The translations under genes and the position numbers were made by a program. A stretch of DNA of 64,000 nucleotides from Prosthecobacter fusiformis. GTDB taxonomy: Bacteria; Verrucomicrobiota; Verrucomicrobiia; Verrucomicrobiales; Verrucomicrobiaceae. The stretch is taken from NCBI RefSeq assembly GCF_004364345.1, contig NZ_SOCA01000001.1, positions 310,001-374,000 on the forward strand, written 5' to 3'. Shown one piece after another: positions 26,240 to 36,718 of the stretch (its first letter is position 1; each line of letters begins with the position of its first letter). The notes beneath the pieces were generated by a model that worked only from the letters and a program-made list of their open reading frames with translations, searched no databases and was not told where the DNA came from.

Positions 26240-27097
26240 ATGACTGCCGAACTCTATAAAACCGTCACCTCACTCGGCATCTGTGTGGACCTCTCCACCC
26301 GCGCCAAGTGGCGTCTGTCCGGCGCGGATCGCGTGCGGTACCTGAATGGTCAGGTGACCAATGACGTGCGCACTGCAAAATCCACCACGGCCCTCTATGC
26401 ATGCGTGACCAACCTCAAGGGAAAGATCGAGGCGGATGTCTTCATCCACGCTACGCCGGATGGTGAAAGCCTGCTGATCGATGCAGATGCCAGCCTGCGT
26501 GAAAGCCTGGGCATGCGCCTGGAGCGTTACATCATTGCGGATGATGCCATCCTCGAAGACATCAGCGATGAATGGCGTCTCTGGCACATCCTAGGCAGCC
26601 AGCAACTGCCCGAAGGTGGCCATTCCCTGGCCAATGATTTACGCTTTGGCCTCGCTGGGACGGACGTCTGGCTACCTGCCAGTGCAGAGTTTCCCAGCCT
26701 TTCCACCCTGCCGCAGACGGAGGTGGAGACGCTACGCATCCTGCAAAAAATCCCGGCCTATCCGAATGAGCTGAATGCAGAGGCTTTCCCCCAGGAGGCT
26801 GGCTTGGAGAACTCCTCCATGAGTTTCACCAAAGGCTGCTACCTCGGTCAGGAGATCCTTTCGCGCATCAAGACCACCGGCAAGATGCCACGCCAGCTCA
26901 TTGCGTGGACCAGCGAATCCGCCATTACTGCCGGTGAATCCATCGTGAATGAAGAGGGCAAGGAAATCGGTCGTGTCACCAGCGCCGCCTGGCATCCGGT
27001 GAAACAAACATTTATAGGCCTGGCTTATGTCAGGCAGGCTTCAGCCACTGAAGGCACATGGAAGACAGCGGCCGGACAATCCCTCGCCAGCGCCTAA
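26240..27097 (+). CDS. ygfZ: YgfZ-type folate-binding Fe-S cluster protein
   Basis: Tetrahydrofolate-binding protein of the YgfZ/GcvT-like family that supports iron-sulfur cluster assembly or repair in enzymes such as MiaB. 285 residues, close to the family norm. The diagnostic motif K-G-C-Y-L-G-Q-E is at 198-205 within SFTKGCYLGQEILSRI. The N-terminal GcvT-like half includes WRLSGADRVRYLNGQVTNDV and LKGKIEADVFIH. Located directly after the dehydrogenase gene and convergent with the exosortase gene. A glycine-cleavage T protein is unlikely because of the short length and the KGC motif. Confidence 0.92.
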   Translation: MTAELYKTVTSLGICVDLSTRAKWRLSGADRVRYLNGQVTNDVRTAKSTTALYACVTNLKGKIEADVFIHATPDGESLLIDADASLRESLGMRLERYIIADDAILEDISDEWRLWHILGSQQLPEGGHSLANDLRFGLAGTDVWLPASAEFPSLSTLPQTEVETLRILQKIPAYPNELNAEAFPQEAGLENSSMSFTKGCYLGQEILSRIKTTGKMPRQLIAWTSESAITAGESIVNEEGKEIGRVTSAAWHPVKQTFIGLAYVRQASATEGTWKTAAGQSLASA

Positions 27098-27104
27098 CCA
27101 TCTT

Positions 27105-28814
<1,710 letters not shown>

Positions 28815-28904
28815 TCAGGCAGAACACATGCCTGCCACATCGTCTGACACCTGTCCACGTTCATAGGCTGGAATTTATTTGAGATTGCGCTTAATTCTTT
28901 TCAC

Positions 28905-29978
28905 ATGGCCGATCATCCCCCCTCCACCCCGGCGCGGAAGCCCCTTCTTCAAGACGCATCACCCGCCCCTGAAACTGTCGCCACGCATTCCCGCGTACTC
29001 GTCACTGGTGGCCGCACCATCAAGCCGGAGGCCAGCCGCCCCGTCGGCACGTCATGGGCACCCATCATTGTCCTGGCGTTTTTTCAGCTCGGCCTCCTAG
29101 CGGCAGCCCTGGCATGGGGCACCACGTATGTGAGCAGGCAGGTGACCAACGCAAAAATCGGACGTTCTGAATCCGGCACGGGTGAAAACACCGGCGCGTT
29201 AAAAAATTCACTGGAACGCGCCAATGCCCAGATCGCCGCTCTTCAGCGTCAACTGGATGCTCAGGATGAAGAACGCGCCCGCACCCAAAATCGCCTCCAG
29301 GAAATGGCCGACCGCATGGCCCTGGTCATCCAGCAGTCCTCCTATGCCCCCACAGGGGATGCTCCACGCATCTCCAATGCCGATGCATCCCAGATCGCCG
29401 CCATGCTGCCCAGTGTCACCCCGGCTACAGGAGAGCTGATCCTCATCAAGGAACGCAACCGCCTGACTTCCTATGCGGACAAGGCCATCGCCACAGGCAG
29501 CCGGGAATCCCTCCAGGCCCTCGTGGATGCCATGATGGACCCTGCAATGAAACACCTCATTCACGCCGCCCAGGCCGAATTTAAGCGTGTTCAAGCCTAT
29601 TACGACATGGGCATCGGCATTGATCCTGGCTATACCCTGCCAGTGCGAGAACTCTTCAAGGATACCCCCGTCACCCGTGAGGCAGACCTCACCCCCGGTC
29701 AGCTTCATGGCTTGTTGCAGGATCAAAAACAACCGTGGGAAACCCGCCTCCGCGCCGCCTATCTCCTGCGCTCCAGCACCGAGGCCGAGACCAACAGCCT
29801 CCTTCTCAAAACCCTCAAAGACGATCCCACCCTGGACGTGGCCAAACAGGCCCAGATCACTTTTGAAAATCGCGTTGGTCGTAAGTTCCGCCTCTTCGAC
29901 ATCCCCGCCATTGAGGCCTGGTGGCAGGCCCAAGGCGGCGACAAACCCGTGCTAAAAATGATCGAGCCCGGCAAGTAA
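28905..29978 (+). CDS. Unrecognised single-pass membrane protein with coiled coil
   Basis: I do not recognise this family. 357 residues: a Pro-rich cytoplasmic-type N-terminus (1-50), one membrane segment (APIIVLAFFQLGLLAAALAW, about 52-71), a coiled coil (about 98-145, ENTGALKNSLERANAQIAAL onward) and a helical C-terminal part with HEAT-like periodicity (DLTPGQLHGLLQ, TRLRAAYLLRSS, DVAKQAQITFENRVG) ending in EAWWQAQGG. It diverges from the exosortase gene with a 102-base gap, so a shared promoter region is likely. An envelope scaffold role is a guess. Confidence 0.75.
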   Translation: MADHPPSTPARKPLLQDASPAPETVATHSRVLVTGGRTIKPEASRPVGTSWAPIIVLAFFQLGLLAAALAWGTTYVSRQVTNAKIGRSESGTGENTGALKNSLERANAQIAALQRQLDAQDEERARTQNRLQEMADRMALVIQQSSYAPTGDAPRISNADASQIAAMLPSVTPATGELILIKERNRLTSYADKAIATGSRESLQALVDAMMDPAMKHLIHAAQAEFKRVQAYYDMGIGIDPGYTLPVRELFKDTPVTREADLTPGQLHGLLQDQKQPWETRLRAAYLLRSSTEAETNSLLLKTLKDDPTLDVAKQAQITFENRVGRKFRLFDIPAIEAWWQAQGGDKPVLKMIEPGK

Positions 29979-30009
29979 ACCCAACAGTCTTATCTGACTT
30001 GTGCCTAGC

Positions 30010-30699
30010 TCAAGAGATCGCTGGCAGATCCGGCGGTCTCACTGCTGGCGGCGGTGTGGGTGCTTCTTTGGAAGCCCGGCGGATCATAAAAAGTCCCAAT
30101 AAAAGGCCCATTGCGAGTGAAAACACGCTACCACCCAGCTTTGGCTGCTCGCCATCGCTGATGATAATAAAATCATCGGCAAGGGAAAGGTCTAGGTTTG
30201 TCAGCTTCTCCCGTTCTTTGCTGGTCGCATCAATGCCGAATTTCACCAATCCCTTCACTTCTCGCTCAGGAAATAGGGAGTTCATCAATTCAGGTGTCAT
30301 CTCAGCCGGAGACTTGAGTGCATTCAATTGAGCTGCGTTGCTGGTCATTAAATCAATCAGCGCTTTATCTTTCGAAGCCAGGAGAACAAATGCTGGTTTT
30401 TCACCTCGGTCACCAACGGCCTCAACCGCGATGTAAACCTCTTTGGTCTCGTCATTAAACCGGGAAGTGACATAGGCACTATTGACCAAGTTTAACTGAG
30501 CCTTCGAGAGGCTCACCCACTCAGCGGAAGGCCGTTTTTCCGCGTATTCCTTGAAGGTCATCTTCAACGGCTCACGATTTTTCAGTGCGACGTAAATGCC
30601 TTGGACACCTCCCCATAGCAAAGCAATGCAAAGGATCATGCCCAAACATCCAAAATTGATAAAGCCGCTGCTTTTCGAAGGTGATCCGGTAAATTTCAT
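30010..30699 (-). CDS. Unrecognised protein with two terminal membrane segments
   Basis: No family recognised. 229 residues with an N-terminal membrane segment (FINFGCLGMILCIALLWGGV, 13-32), an extracytoplasmic domain of about 150 residues containing MTFKEYAEKRPSAEWVSL, YIAVEAVGDRGEKPAFVLLA and SLADDFIIISDGEQP, and a C-terminal membrane segment (SVFSLAMGLLLGLFMIRR, about 195-212) followed by a Pro-rich tail. The codon use is more A/T-rich than in neighbouring genes. It is divergent from the 30779 membrane protein gene, 80 bases apart. Confidence 0.7.
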   Translation of the reverse strand: MKFTGSPSKSSGFINFGCLGMILCIALLWGGVQGIYVALKNREPLKMTFKEYAEKRPSAEWVSLSKAQLNLVNSAYVTSRFNDETKEVYIAVEAVGDRGEKPAFVLLASKDKALIDLMTSNAAQLNALKSPAEMTPELMNSLFPEREVKGLVKFGIDATSKEREKLTNLDLSLADDFIIISDGEQPKLGGSVFSLAMGLLLGLFMIRRASKEAPTPPPAVRPPDLPAIS

Positions 30700-30778
30700 A
30701 GGACAACGAACTGAATGACATTTCCTCGTTTACAAGCAATAATATTCTACCCATATCTAGTTAATATTCTAGCAAGGC

Positions 30779-31327
30779 ATGCAATCCACATCTCAACCAC
30801 CCGAGCTACCTGCCCAAGTGAAATGGACCCAGGAAGAACTCAATGCCTACCTTGATCGACCCCTCCAAACTGGAGGGAAAATATTCCCTGGCACAGAAGG
30901 CATGATGCTGCGTGACATCGAGCAGGACATCATGAAGGGAGGCCGTTTTATCGTGCATCATTGGTGCTTCTCCATCATCATCCTGTCATTCAGCCGCACC
31001 ACTTCCACACGTTATTTTAGATCGTGGAAATCTGGAATCGGCCGTGCAAGTTTTTACAGTCTTGTGTCCATGACTTTCGGCTGGTGGGGCTTCCCTTTCG
31101 GTCTTCTTTACACTCCCCTTTGCCTCTGGAAAAATGCCCGTGGCGGCACAGATGTTACCTCCGATCTCCTATCTCAAATCATCGGCCCGGCGCGTGCGCA
31201 CAGTGTGCTGAGCAAGGCCGCTCCGCGCAAAGCCGATTTCCTCCACGGTCTTTTACTCTTCGTCAGTTTCGCTCTGCCGGTAGGTCTATTTTTCGCACTC
31301 GTCGTCACTGTGGCATTGAGAAGATGA
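30779..31327 (+). CDS. Unrecognised membrane protein
   Basis: 182 residues with a soluble N-terminus (VKWTQEELNAYLDRP) and hydrophobic segments near 57-70 (HHWCFSIIILSFSR), 92-110 (YSLVSMTFGWWGFPFGLLYT) and 157-178 (LLLFVSFALPVGLFFALVVTVA). The stretch GWWGFPFGLLYTPLCLWKN followed by GGTDVT resembles a recurring pattern in small uncharacterised bacterial membrane proteins. It is convergent with the ATPase gene at 31349, with a 6-bp hairpin across the junction. Confidence 0.7.
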   Translation: MQSTSQPPELPAQVKWTQEELNAYLDRPLQTGGKIFPGTEGMMLRDIEQDIMKGGRFIVHHWCFSIIILSFSRTTSTRYFRSWKSGIGRASFYSLVSMTFGWWGFPFGLLYTPLCLWKNARGGTDVTSDLLSQIIGPARAHSVLSKAAPRKADFLHGLLLFVSFALPVGLFFALVVTVALRR

Positions 31328-31348
31328 GCTATTCCGACCCTGCCCGCA

Positions 31349-33610
31349 TCACGCCCTCGTGATCCGTTTCCAGAAGAAATCCAGCTCCCGCGCCAGCACC
31401 GTCATCACCTGAGTCGGCTCAGCCTGGACGGCTCCGGTTTCAGCGTCTTTGATGATCCGCTGCATGGCATAGAGAGCGGCCACGCTGTGGGTATCCAGGT
31501 GCACGGCATCCAGATGTGGCTTCAGTGGATCAGGCATGGTGTCACCTGAATAAAGCGCCTGCCAGGCGGCGTGTTCACGATCAGCTTTAAAAGTGACCAC
31601 TTTCAGCTTCACTGGAGGCGTGTCATCACGCTCAGCCTCAGACGCCAGATCCACCAGACGTCCGGCAGCAAAACCTGCCAGAACACGCCAGTAAGCCGTG
31701 TCAGTAAAGGGTGCCAGTCCAAAGAGCAATTCCACCCCCTGGATGGACCATACCATCGTCTGCCTACCCGTCATGCCCAACAATTCATGTTCCCCCAGAC
31801 GCACCAGGGGGAAACGGCGGCCTGCTAACCGGATCAGCTCACCCAGCTTGGCATAATCCAGAGGTTGATTCTCAGCCTCGGCCTTCATTTGCAAGCGCAA
31901 CGTCTCAAACCGCCCCAGCAATGCATCCCCTGGGCGACTCACCGGAATGGGGGATGTCTTAGGTTTAGCAGGAGCGGCGGCAGGCGGTGCGGCTGGGGTG
32001 GAGGGGATATTCAGACGCTCTGCAGGAATGTCCGCCGCATCATCTGCCATCTGGTTACGCGCTCCAGGCTGCCTCAAGTGATGCAGCATTTCACGCAGTT
32101 TCACAAACGCATCGGAGGATGGGGACACCGGGGGCACCGGCGTCCCGGCACCGGCCTCAGCCGTCGTTGCCCGCCAATCGCTCGCCGCTGGCGGAGGCGG
32201 GGGATCATTCTGGGGAAGGGCTGCCTGAGGCTCAGCCAGGCTTTCAGCCATTTGCTGGACTTCGGCGGAGGTCGTCTCATCAAAGATGGGCGGTACTTCG
32301 TCGGCGGATTCCAGAGGCAAAGTCTCCGTCATCAGCGGAATGGTCGAGCTAGGCTCCACCGGCAAGGGAGGAAAACTAATGCCAGCACTGGGCACTTCAG
32401 CCTGCTCCCCAGGAACCGAAAGCGGCACCGAGTTTTGAAAAATCTCCCACTGCCGGGCACAATGCCGCAGAAAAACACGGGCCGAAACCGACCCGATGGG
32501 ACGGCCCAGGAAATATTGCTTCACATCCACAAACGCCTCAAACTCCACCAGATCCTCCTTCGATATCTTGGCTCGATCCATCCGCAGCCGCATCAAAGCC
32601 GCAGCATCGGTCTCACGCAGCCCTCTTAAAAGCACCTGCGTGGCCGTCAGACGATCTTCCAGCGCACTCGGCAGATGATGCCCGAAGGTGGCCTGCCACA
32701 CATCCTGGTTCAGGCTCAGCAGCACGTGCAGTCCCTGGCTATCCACCATATCCATGAGCAGAGAAGCAATCGTCACCCCGGCATCCGGGTTTCGATAATA
32801 CCCGTCCAGATGATCCACCAGGAGCACCACGGGACGCCATAGAGACAGCATTCGCAGCCACGTCGGCGTACCGGTCTCACGGTCTGCTGCAGCCAGATCC
32901 TGCATCACCGCCACACCTTCGGCTCCCCCTTCAAAAGCTTGGCCCAGCATGGCGTCCAGCCAGGCATCTGCCACATCCGCCCGCACAGGCACCTGCCGGG
33001 CCACACGCCGCGCCAGGATGGGGCGCAGACCGCCCGCATGCTTGCGCAGCCAGTCGCCGATCATGTGCGCGGCACCATCCTTGTTAAAAACATCCGTCAC
33101 CGGGCCTGTGAGCACGCGCAGCGCCTGCTCAGGATTGGCACTGGGGACCAAGCCTTCTTTGATCAGCTCATGCAAAAGATGCGCCACCAGCCCAGCACAC
33201 GCCTCCCGCAGCCGGGACCAGTCCTCCGTATCCCCCGCTGCCAGACTTAAAGCCTCCAGTCCGCGACGAGTCACCGTCGTCAAATTTAGTACATCGCCGG
33301 TGCGAAAAGCCAGAGGCACCATCACCACTCCAGAGCCTGCGGCTGCCACCACACGGCCCAAAAGATGTGTTTTTCCGTAACCCGCACGTGGGGCCGTCAG
33401 CAGCATCAACGGAGCCCCAGATCGTGTCTCCACGGATTCTAGCAATTGATCCAGCACATCCTCATTCAATCCGCCCACGGAAGCCCCTTCGCCAACAGCC
33501 AACGGACTCGGGCAGACATCCGCAGCAAAAGGATTGCCACGGACCGGGGCAGGTCGTGTTTCAGCAGTTGAGGGGGGGATGGACGTTTCAGAGATTCCCA
33601 CAGGAGTCAC
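31349..33610 (-). CDS. Large P-loop ATPase with Pro-rich linker, family unknown
   Basis: A 753-residue protein, start GTG 33610. An AAA/STAND-like ATP-binding domain occupies about 45-400: Walker A LLTAPRAGYGKTHLLGRV (70-87), Walker B VVLLVDHLDG (261-270) and a following LHVLLSLNQDVW strand that could be a sensor. Residues about 410-560 are low-complexity, rich in Pro, Ala, Glu and Ser and probably disordered. The C-terminal region (about 575-753) has GDALLGRFETLRLQMK, YAKLGELIRLAGRRFPLVRLGEH and VLARELDFFWKRI. No catalytic effector domain is recognised. ATP-dependent switching or tethering is inference. Neighbours are unrelated unknowns. Confidence 0.78.
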   Translation of the reverse strand: MTPVGISETSIPPSTAETRPAPVRGNPFAADVCPSPLAVGEGASVGGLNEDVLDQLLESVETRSGAPLMLLTAPRAGYGKTHLLGRVVAAAGSGVVMVPLAFRTGDVLNLTTVTRRGLEALSLAAGDTEDWSRLREACAGLVAHLLHELIKEGLVPSANPEQALRVLTGPVTDVFNKDGAAHMIGDWLRKHAGGLRPILARRVARQVPVRADVADAWLDAMLGQAFEGGAEGVAVMQDLAAADRETGTPTWLRMLSLWRPVVLLVDHLDGYYRNPDAGVTIASLLMDMVDSQGLHVLLSLNQDVWQATFGHHLPSALEDRLTATQVLLRGLRETDAAALMRLRMDRAKISKEDLVEFEAFVDVKQYFLGRPIGSVSARVFLRHCARQWEIFQNSVPLSVPGEQAEVPSAGISFPPLPVEPSSTIPLMTETLPLESADEVPPIFDETTSAEVQQMAESLAEPQAALPQNDPPPPPAASDWRATTAEAGAGTPVPPVSPSSDAFVKLREMLHHLRQPGARNQMADDAADIPAERLNIPSTPAAPPAAAPAKPKTSPIPVSRPGDALLGRFETLRLQMKAEAENQPLDYAKLGELIRLAGRRFPLVRLGEHELLGMTGRQTMVWSIQGVELLFGLAPFTDTAYWRVLAGFAAGRLVDLASEAERDDTPPVKLKVVTFKADREHAAWQALYSGDTMPDPLKPHLDAVHLDTHSVAALYAMQRIIKDAETGAVQAEPTQVMTVLARELDFFWKRITRA

Positions 33611-33918
33611 CAGGTCAAATTTTTCTGCTATCCAGTATTATCTATTGAAACTATTCTCCAGCACAAAAAATTAAAGTGGAGAGTTCGTTTATTTGCGAAC
33701 TTTTGCAGTTTCGTGTGATTCGCACTCTCAATTATGATAAATTCCGTCAGTTATACACAGGCGCTGTTCAGTTGTTCTCACTGACTGCCCTCGTATAAAA
33801 CGTGCGCCCCACCCTTCCCAAGCTGGGTTATATGGCAAAATTTTGCGTTAAATGTAAAAACCCGTTGCATGCCCTCCCACCCTTTGCCACTATCGCGGCC
33901 CGCCAGACCGGCGGGAAT
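33611..33918. other. AT-rich intergenic region before tRNA-Phe
   Basis: About 308 bases between the ATPase start and the tRNA. It holds a hairpin near 33683-33700 (GTTCG/CGAAC), a possible sigma-70-like promoter on the plus strand (TTGTTC at 33772-33777, 16-base spacer, TATAAA at 33794-33799) that could drive the tRNA, and a 6-bp hairpin (CCCGCC/GGCGGG, 33899-33915) three bases upstream of the mature tRNA 5' end. No gene is seen. Confidence 0.5.
33772..33799 (+). promoter_or_regulatory. Possible promoter for tRNA-Phe
   Basis: TTGTTC and TATAAA are separated by 16 bases, an approximate -35/-10 pair. The distance to the tRNA is about 115 bases, leaving a leader that contains the 33899-33915 hairpin. 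Weak match; prediction only. Confidence 0.25.
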
Positions 33919-33994
33919 GGCTCAGTAGCTCAGTCGGTAGAGCAGGGGATTGAAAATCCCCGTGTCGGCGGTTCGATTCCGTCCTGAGCCACCA
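33919..33994 (+). tRNA. tRNA-Phe (anticodon GAA)
   Basis: A complete cloverleaf: acceptor arm GGCTCAG with CTGAGCC (7 bp perfect), D-arm GCTC...GAGC, anticodon stem GGGGA/TCCCC around TTGAAAA with anticodon GAA at 33952-33954, T-arm with GTTCGATTC, discriminator A at 33991 and an encoded CCA at 33992-33994. It is a single tRNA with no neighbours in a tRNA cluster. Confidence 0.98.
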
Positions 33995-34025
33995 CCTCTT
34001 TTAAGGTGTTGGCTTTTAACGGATT

Positions 34026-34048
34026 AAGAGATAAGTTTCTCTTTTTTT
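34026..34048 (+). terminator. Weak intrinsic terminator after tRNA-Phe
   Basis: AAGAGA and TCTCTT form a 6-bp stem with a 6-nt loop, directly followed by a T run to 34048, about 30 bases after the tRNA. The stem is short and A/T-rich, so efficiency may be low. Confidence 0.5.
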
Positions 34049-34178
34049 GGAGTCCTGATTGCATGCTTTTGCACCAATCCAGCGCCTAAGAGACTTGGCC
34101 TATCCGAAGTCGCGGTAAACTGTTTTACCCCAATTACCCTGAGAGACATCTCCGGCTCTCGCCGTTACCCTGTCACTC

Positions 34179-35990
34179 ATGCCCGTTATCACTTCCGCCC
34201 AGGCCCAGGATTCCTACGACGTCATCATCGTTGGCTCAGGAGCGGGCGGTGGCCAGACGGCCTATACCCTCACCATGGAAGGCGTCAAAGTCCTCATGCT
34301 GGAGGCGGGCCGTTCGTTTGATCCATTGACGGAGGTGGCCATGTTTCAGCTCCCCAGCCAAGCCCCTTTACGTGGCGAGAAAACCCCGGACAAGCAGTAT
34401 GGCTTTCACGACTGCTCCATCAACAGCGGCTGGGACATCCCTGGCGAGCCCTATGCCAACGCGGGCAAGAAGCCCGAGGACCAGTTTCGCTGGTGGCGGC
34501 AGCGCATGATGGGCGGGCGCACCAACCACTGGGGCCGCATCACCCTGCGCAACGGCCCGTATGACTTCAAGCCCTACACTCAATATGGGGCAGGCTTTGA
34601 CTGGCCCATCTCGTACGACGACGTCGCCCCGTATTATGACAAGGTGGAGATGCTCATCGGTGTTTTTGGCAGCAACGAGGGGTTGGAAAATTCACCCGAT
34701 TCCTCCCCTGGTGTCCTGATGCCTGCGCCGAAACTGCGCGTGGGGGAACTCTATGCCCAAAAGCACGCGCCCAAAGCCGACATGAAGGTCGTGTCTATCC
34801 ATCGTGCCGTGATGAGCGTGCCGCAGGATGCTGAAAAACTACCCGCCAAGCTTCATCCCGGCAATCCCAAAGCCCAAAGCATCCTGGCCGATTCCATGCG
34901 CTCCAGGTCACCCTGTTTTTGGGCCACCGACTGCCACCGCGGCTGCTCCATCCGCGCCAATTACGATTCCCAAACCGTGCACCTTCGGCCAGCCCTGGCG
35001 ACAGGAAACCTCGACATTCTGCCCAATGCCATGGCCCGGGAGGTGACCGTTAACAAGGAAGGCAAAGCCACCGGTATAACCTACATTGATAAAACCACCG
35101 GCAAGGAAGGCCACGTCAGCGGACGCGCCGTCGTCCTAGCCGCCAGCTCCCAGGAATCCGTCCGCCTCCTGTTGAATTCCAAGTCCTCCCTTTTCCCTCA
35201 GGGCCTGGCCAATTCCAGCGGCAAGGTGGGCAAATACATCACGGATTCCGTCTCCAGCAGCTTCAGCGCCCACATGCCCGCCTTCGAAGGCATGCCCCTG
35301 CACAATGAAGACGGCGCAGGTGGCCCGCATGCCTATGTACCCTGGACCCAGCATGAACAAAACCGCAAAGGCGCGCTCGGCTTCCCCGGCGGCTATCACT
35401 TGGAATTTACCAGCGGACGGCAGATGCCCTCCATGACTGTCGCCAACGGGTTTGACAACCTCGCGGGCCGCAGCGGCGTCACCTATGGTCGCCAGCTCAA
35501 GGAAGATGCCCGCCGTTATTATGGCTGCCGTCTCGGCTTCGGTGCCCAGGGCACCATGCTGCCCAACGAAGGCACCTTTTGCGAAATCGACCCCGACCTC
35601 AAAGACCAGTGGGGCATCCCTGCGCTACGCTTCCATTGGAAGTGGACGGATCATGAACTCAACCAGGTACGCCATCAGCAGAAGCGCATTGGCGAACTCC
35701 TCACCGCCCTGGGTGGGAAATTCACCAAACCACCGGAGACCGATCCCCTCAAAGCCATCCGGTCCGGCGGCTCCGTCATTCATGAAGTCGGCGGAGCCAT
35801 CATGGGGGATGATCCATCCCGCTCAGTGACCAATCAATGGAGCCAGACGTGGGATGTTAAAAACCTCTTCATGGCCGATGGCGCACCCTTCGCCAGTACC
35901 GCAGATAAAAATCCCACGCTGACGATCATGGCCCTCGCCTGGCGCATGGCAGATCACCTCATGGAAGAGCTGAAGAAAGGAAACATCTGA
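34179..35990 (+). CDS. GMC-family FAD-dependent oxidoreductase (gluconate 2-dehydrogenase large-subunit-like)
   Basis: Flavin-dependent dehydrogenase of 603 residues that oxidises sugars, sugar acids or polyols. The FAD-binding dinucleotide fold is VIIVGSGAGGGQTAYTL (15-31) with LMLEAGRSF as strand 2; GGRTNHWGRITLRNGP marks the FAD-linked loop, and HEVGGAIMGDDPSRSVTNQW plus FMADGAPFASTADKNPTLTI form the C-terminal GMC_oxred_C segment with its active-site His. No own signal peptide is seen. The next gene begins two bases later and encodes a Tat-signal small subunit, so export is probably by piggy-back as in gluconate/fructose dehydrogenases. A cytochrome subunit is not adjacent. This pair heads the sulfatase-rich region. 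Confidence 0.92.
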   Translation: MPVITSAQAQDSYDVIIVGSGAGGGQTAYTLTMEGVKVLMLEAGRSFDPLTEVAMFQLPSQAPLRGEKTPDKQYGFHDCSINSGWDIPGEPYANAGKKPEDQFRWWRQRMMGGRTNHWGRITLRNGPYDFKPYTQYGAGFDWPISYDDVAPYYDKVEMLIGVFGSNEGLENSPDSSPGVLMPAPKLRVGELYAQKHAPKADMKVVSIHRAVMSVPQDAEKLPAKLHPGNPKAQSILADSMRSRSPCFWATDCHRGCSIRANYDSQTVHLRPALATGNLDILPNAMAREVTVNKEGKATGITYIDKTTGKEGHVSGRAVVLAASSQESVRLLLNSKSSLFPQGLANSSGKVGKYITDSVSSSFSAHMPAFEGMPLHNEDGAGGPHAYVPWTQHEQNRKGALGFPGGYHLEFTSGRQMPSMTVANGFDNLAGRSGVTYGRQLKEDARRYYGCRLGFGAQGTMLPNEGTFCEIDPDLKDQWGIPALRFHWKWTDHELNQVRHQQKRIGELLTALGGKFTKPPETDPLKAIRSGGSVIHEVGGAIMGDDPSRSVTNQWSQTWDVKNLFMADGAPFASTADKNPTLTIMALAWRMADHLMEELKKGNI

Positions 35991-35991
35991 T

Positions 35992-36654
35992 ATGATCCCC
36001 CCCACCCCTTCCCCGCTCCTGGACCGCCGCACTGCCATCCAGTGGATGCTCACGGCAGCAGCCACACTGACTGTTCGTGATCACTCCGCCCTCGCTGCGG
36101 AGACACCCGGAGCCACCGCCTCCGCGCGTCTCCCGGCCAAAGGTTACGGTCCCGATCCCAGCATGGTGAAATTTTACCTGCCGGGTGATGTCTGGCCCCT
36201 CACCTTTACCGAATCCCAGCGCCGCACCGCCACCGCTCTTTGCGATGTCATCATGCCTGCGGATGAAACATCCCCAGCGGCCTCCACCGTCGGCGTGCCC
36301 GCCTTCATGGATGAATGGGTCAGCTCCCCATACCCTGGCCAGAAAGCAGATCGCGCACTTATTCTTGAAGGTCTGGACTGGATCGAAGCAGAAGCCCAAA
36401 AACGCTTCAAGACCAGCTTTGCCGATCTTCAAGCCGCCCAGCACATCGCCATCTGCGATGACATCAGCCAGGCTCAACCGAAGCCCGAATTTAAAAAAGC
36501 CGCCTCCTTTTTCAAACGTTACCGCGATCTCACCGCCGGCGGTTATTACACCACCCCGGAAGGCATGAAGGACATCGGTTATCGCGGCAACATCCCTCAG
36601 GCCACCTTCGATGGCCCGCCCATCGAGGCCCTGCGCCACGTCGGCCTCGCTTGA
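35992..36654 (+). CDS. Gluconate 2-dehydrogenase subunit 3 family protein, Tat signal
   Basis: Small subunit partner of the GMC oxidoreductase, 220 residues. The N-terminus LLDRRTAIQWMLTAAATLTV (9-28) is a twin-arginine signal; together with the signal-less large subunit it suggests co-export of the assembled complex. The body shows the DUF-type subunit-3 pattern: FTESQRRTATALCDVIMPADETSPAAS, VPAFMDEWVSSPYP, a helical middle and the closing YYTTPEGMKDIGYRGN. It starts one base after the preceding stop (TGA then ATG). Electron acceptors are not identifiable here. Confidence 0.9.
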   Translation: MIPPTPSPLLDRRTAIQWMLTAAATLTVRDHSALAAETPGATASARLPAKGYGPDPSMVKFYLPGDVWPLTFTESQRRTATALCDVIMPADETSPAASTVGVPAFMDEWVSSPYPGQKADRALILEGLDWIEAEAQKRFKTSFADLQAAQHIAICDDISQAQPKPEFKKAASFFKRYRDLTAGGYYTTPEGMKDIGYRGNIPQATFDGPPIEALRHVGLA

Positions 36655-36718
36655 TCCTCCTCCATCGCCCTGCTGCTGGTTCCCGTCCTTGGCACCTAAC
36701 CGATCAACTTCCTACATC

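Noticed and set aside
26240-27097. Glycine cleavage T protein
   Set aside because: The KGCYLGQE motif and 285-residue length are those of YgfZ; no gcvH or gcvP nearby.
33802-33987. Small open frame of 61 codons on the plus strand
   Set aside because: It runs through the tRNA-Phe gene and its leader, so it is not a protein gene.
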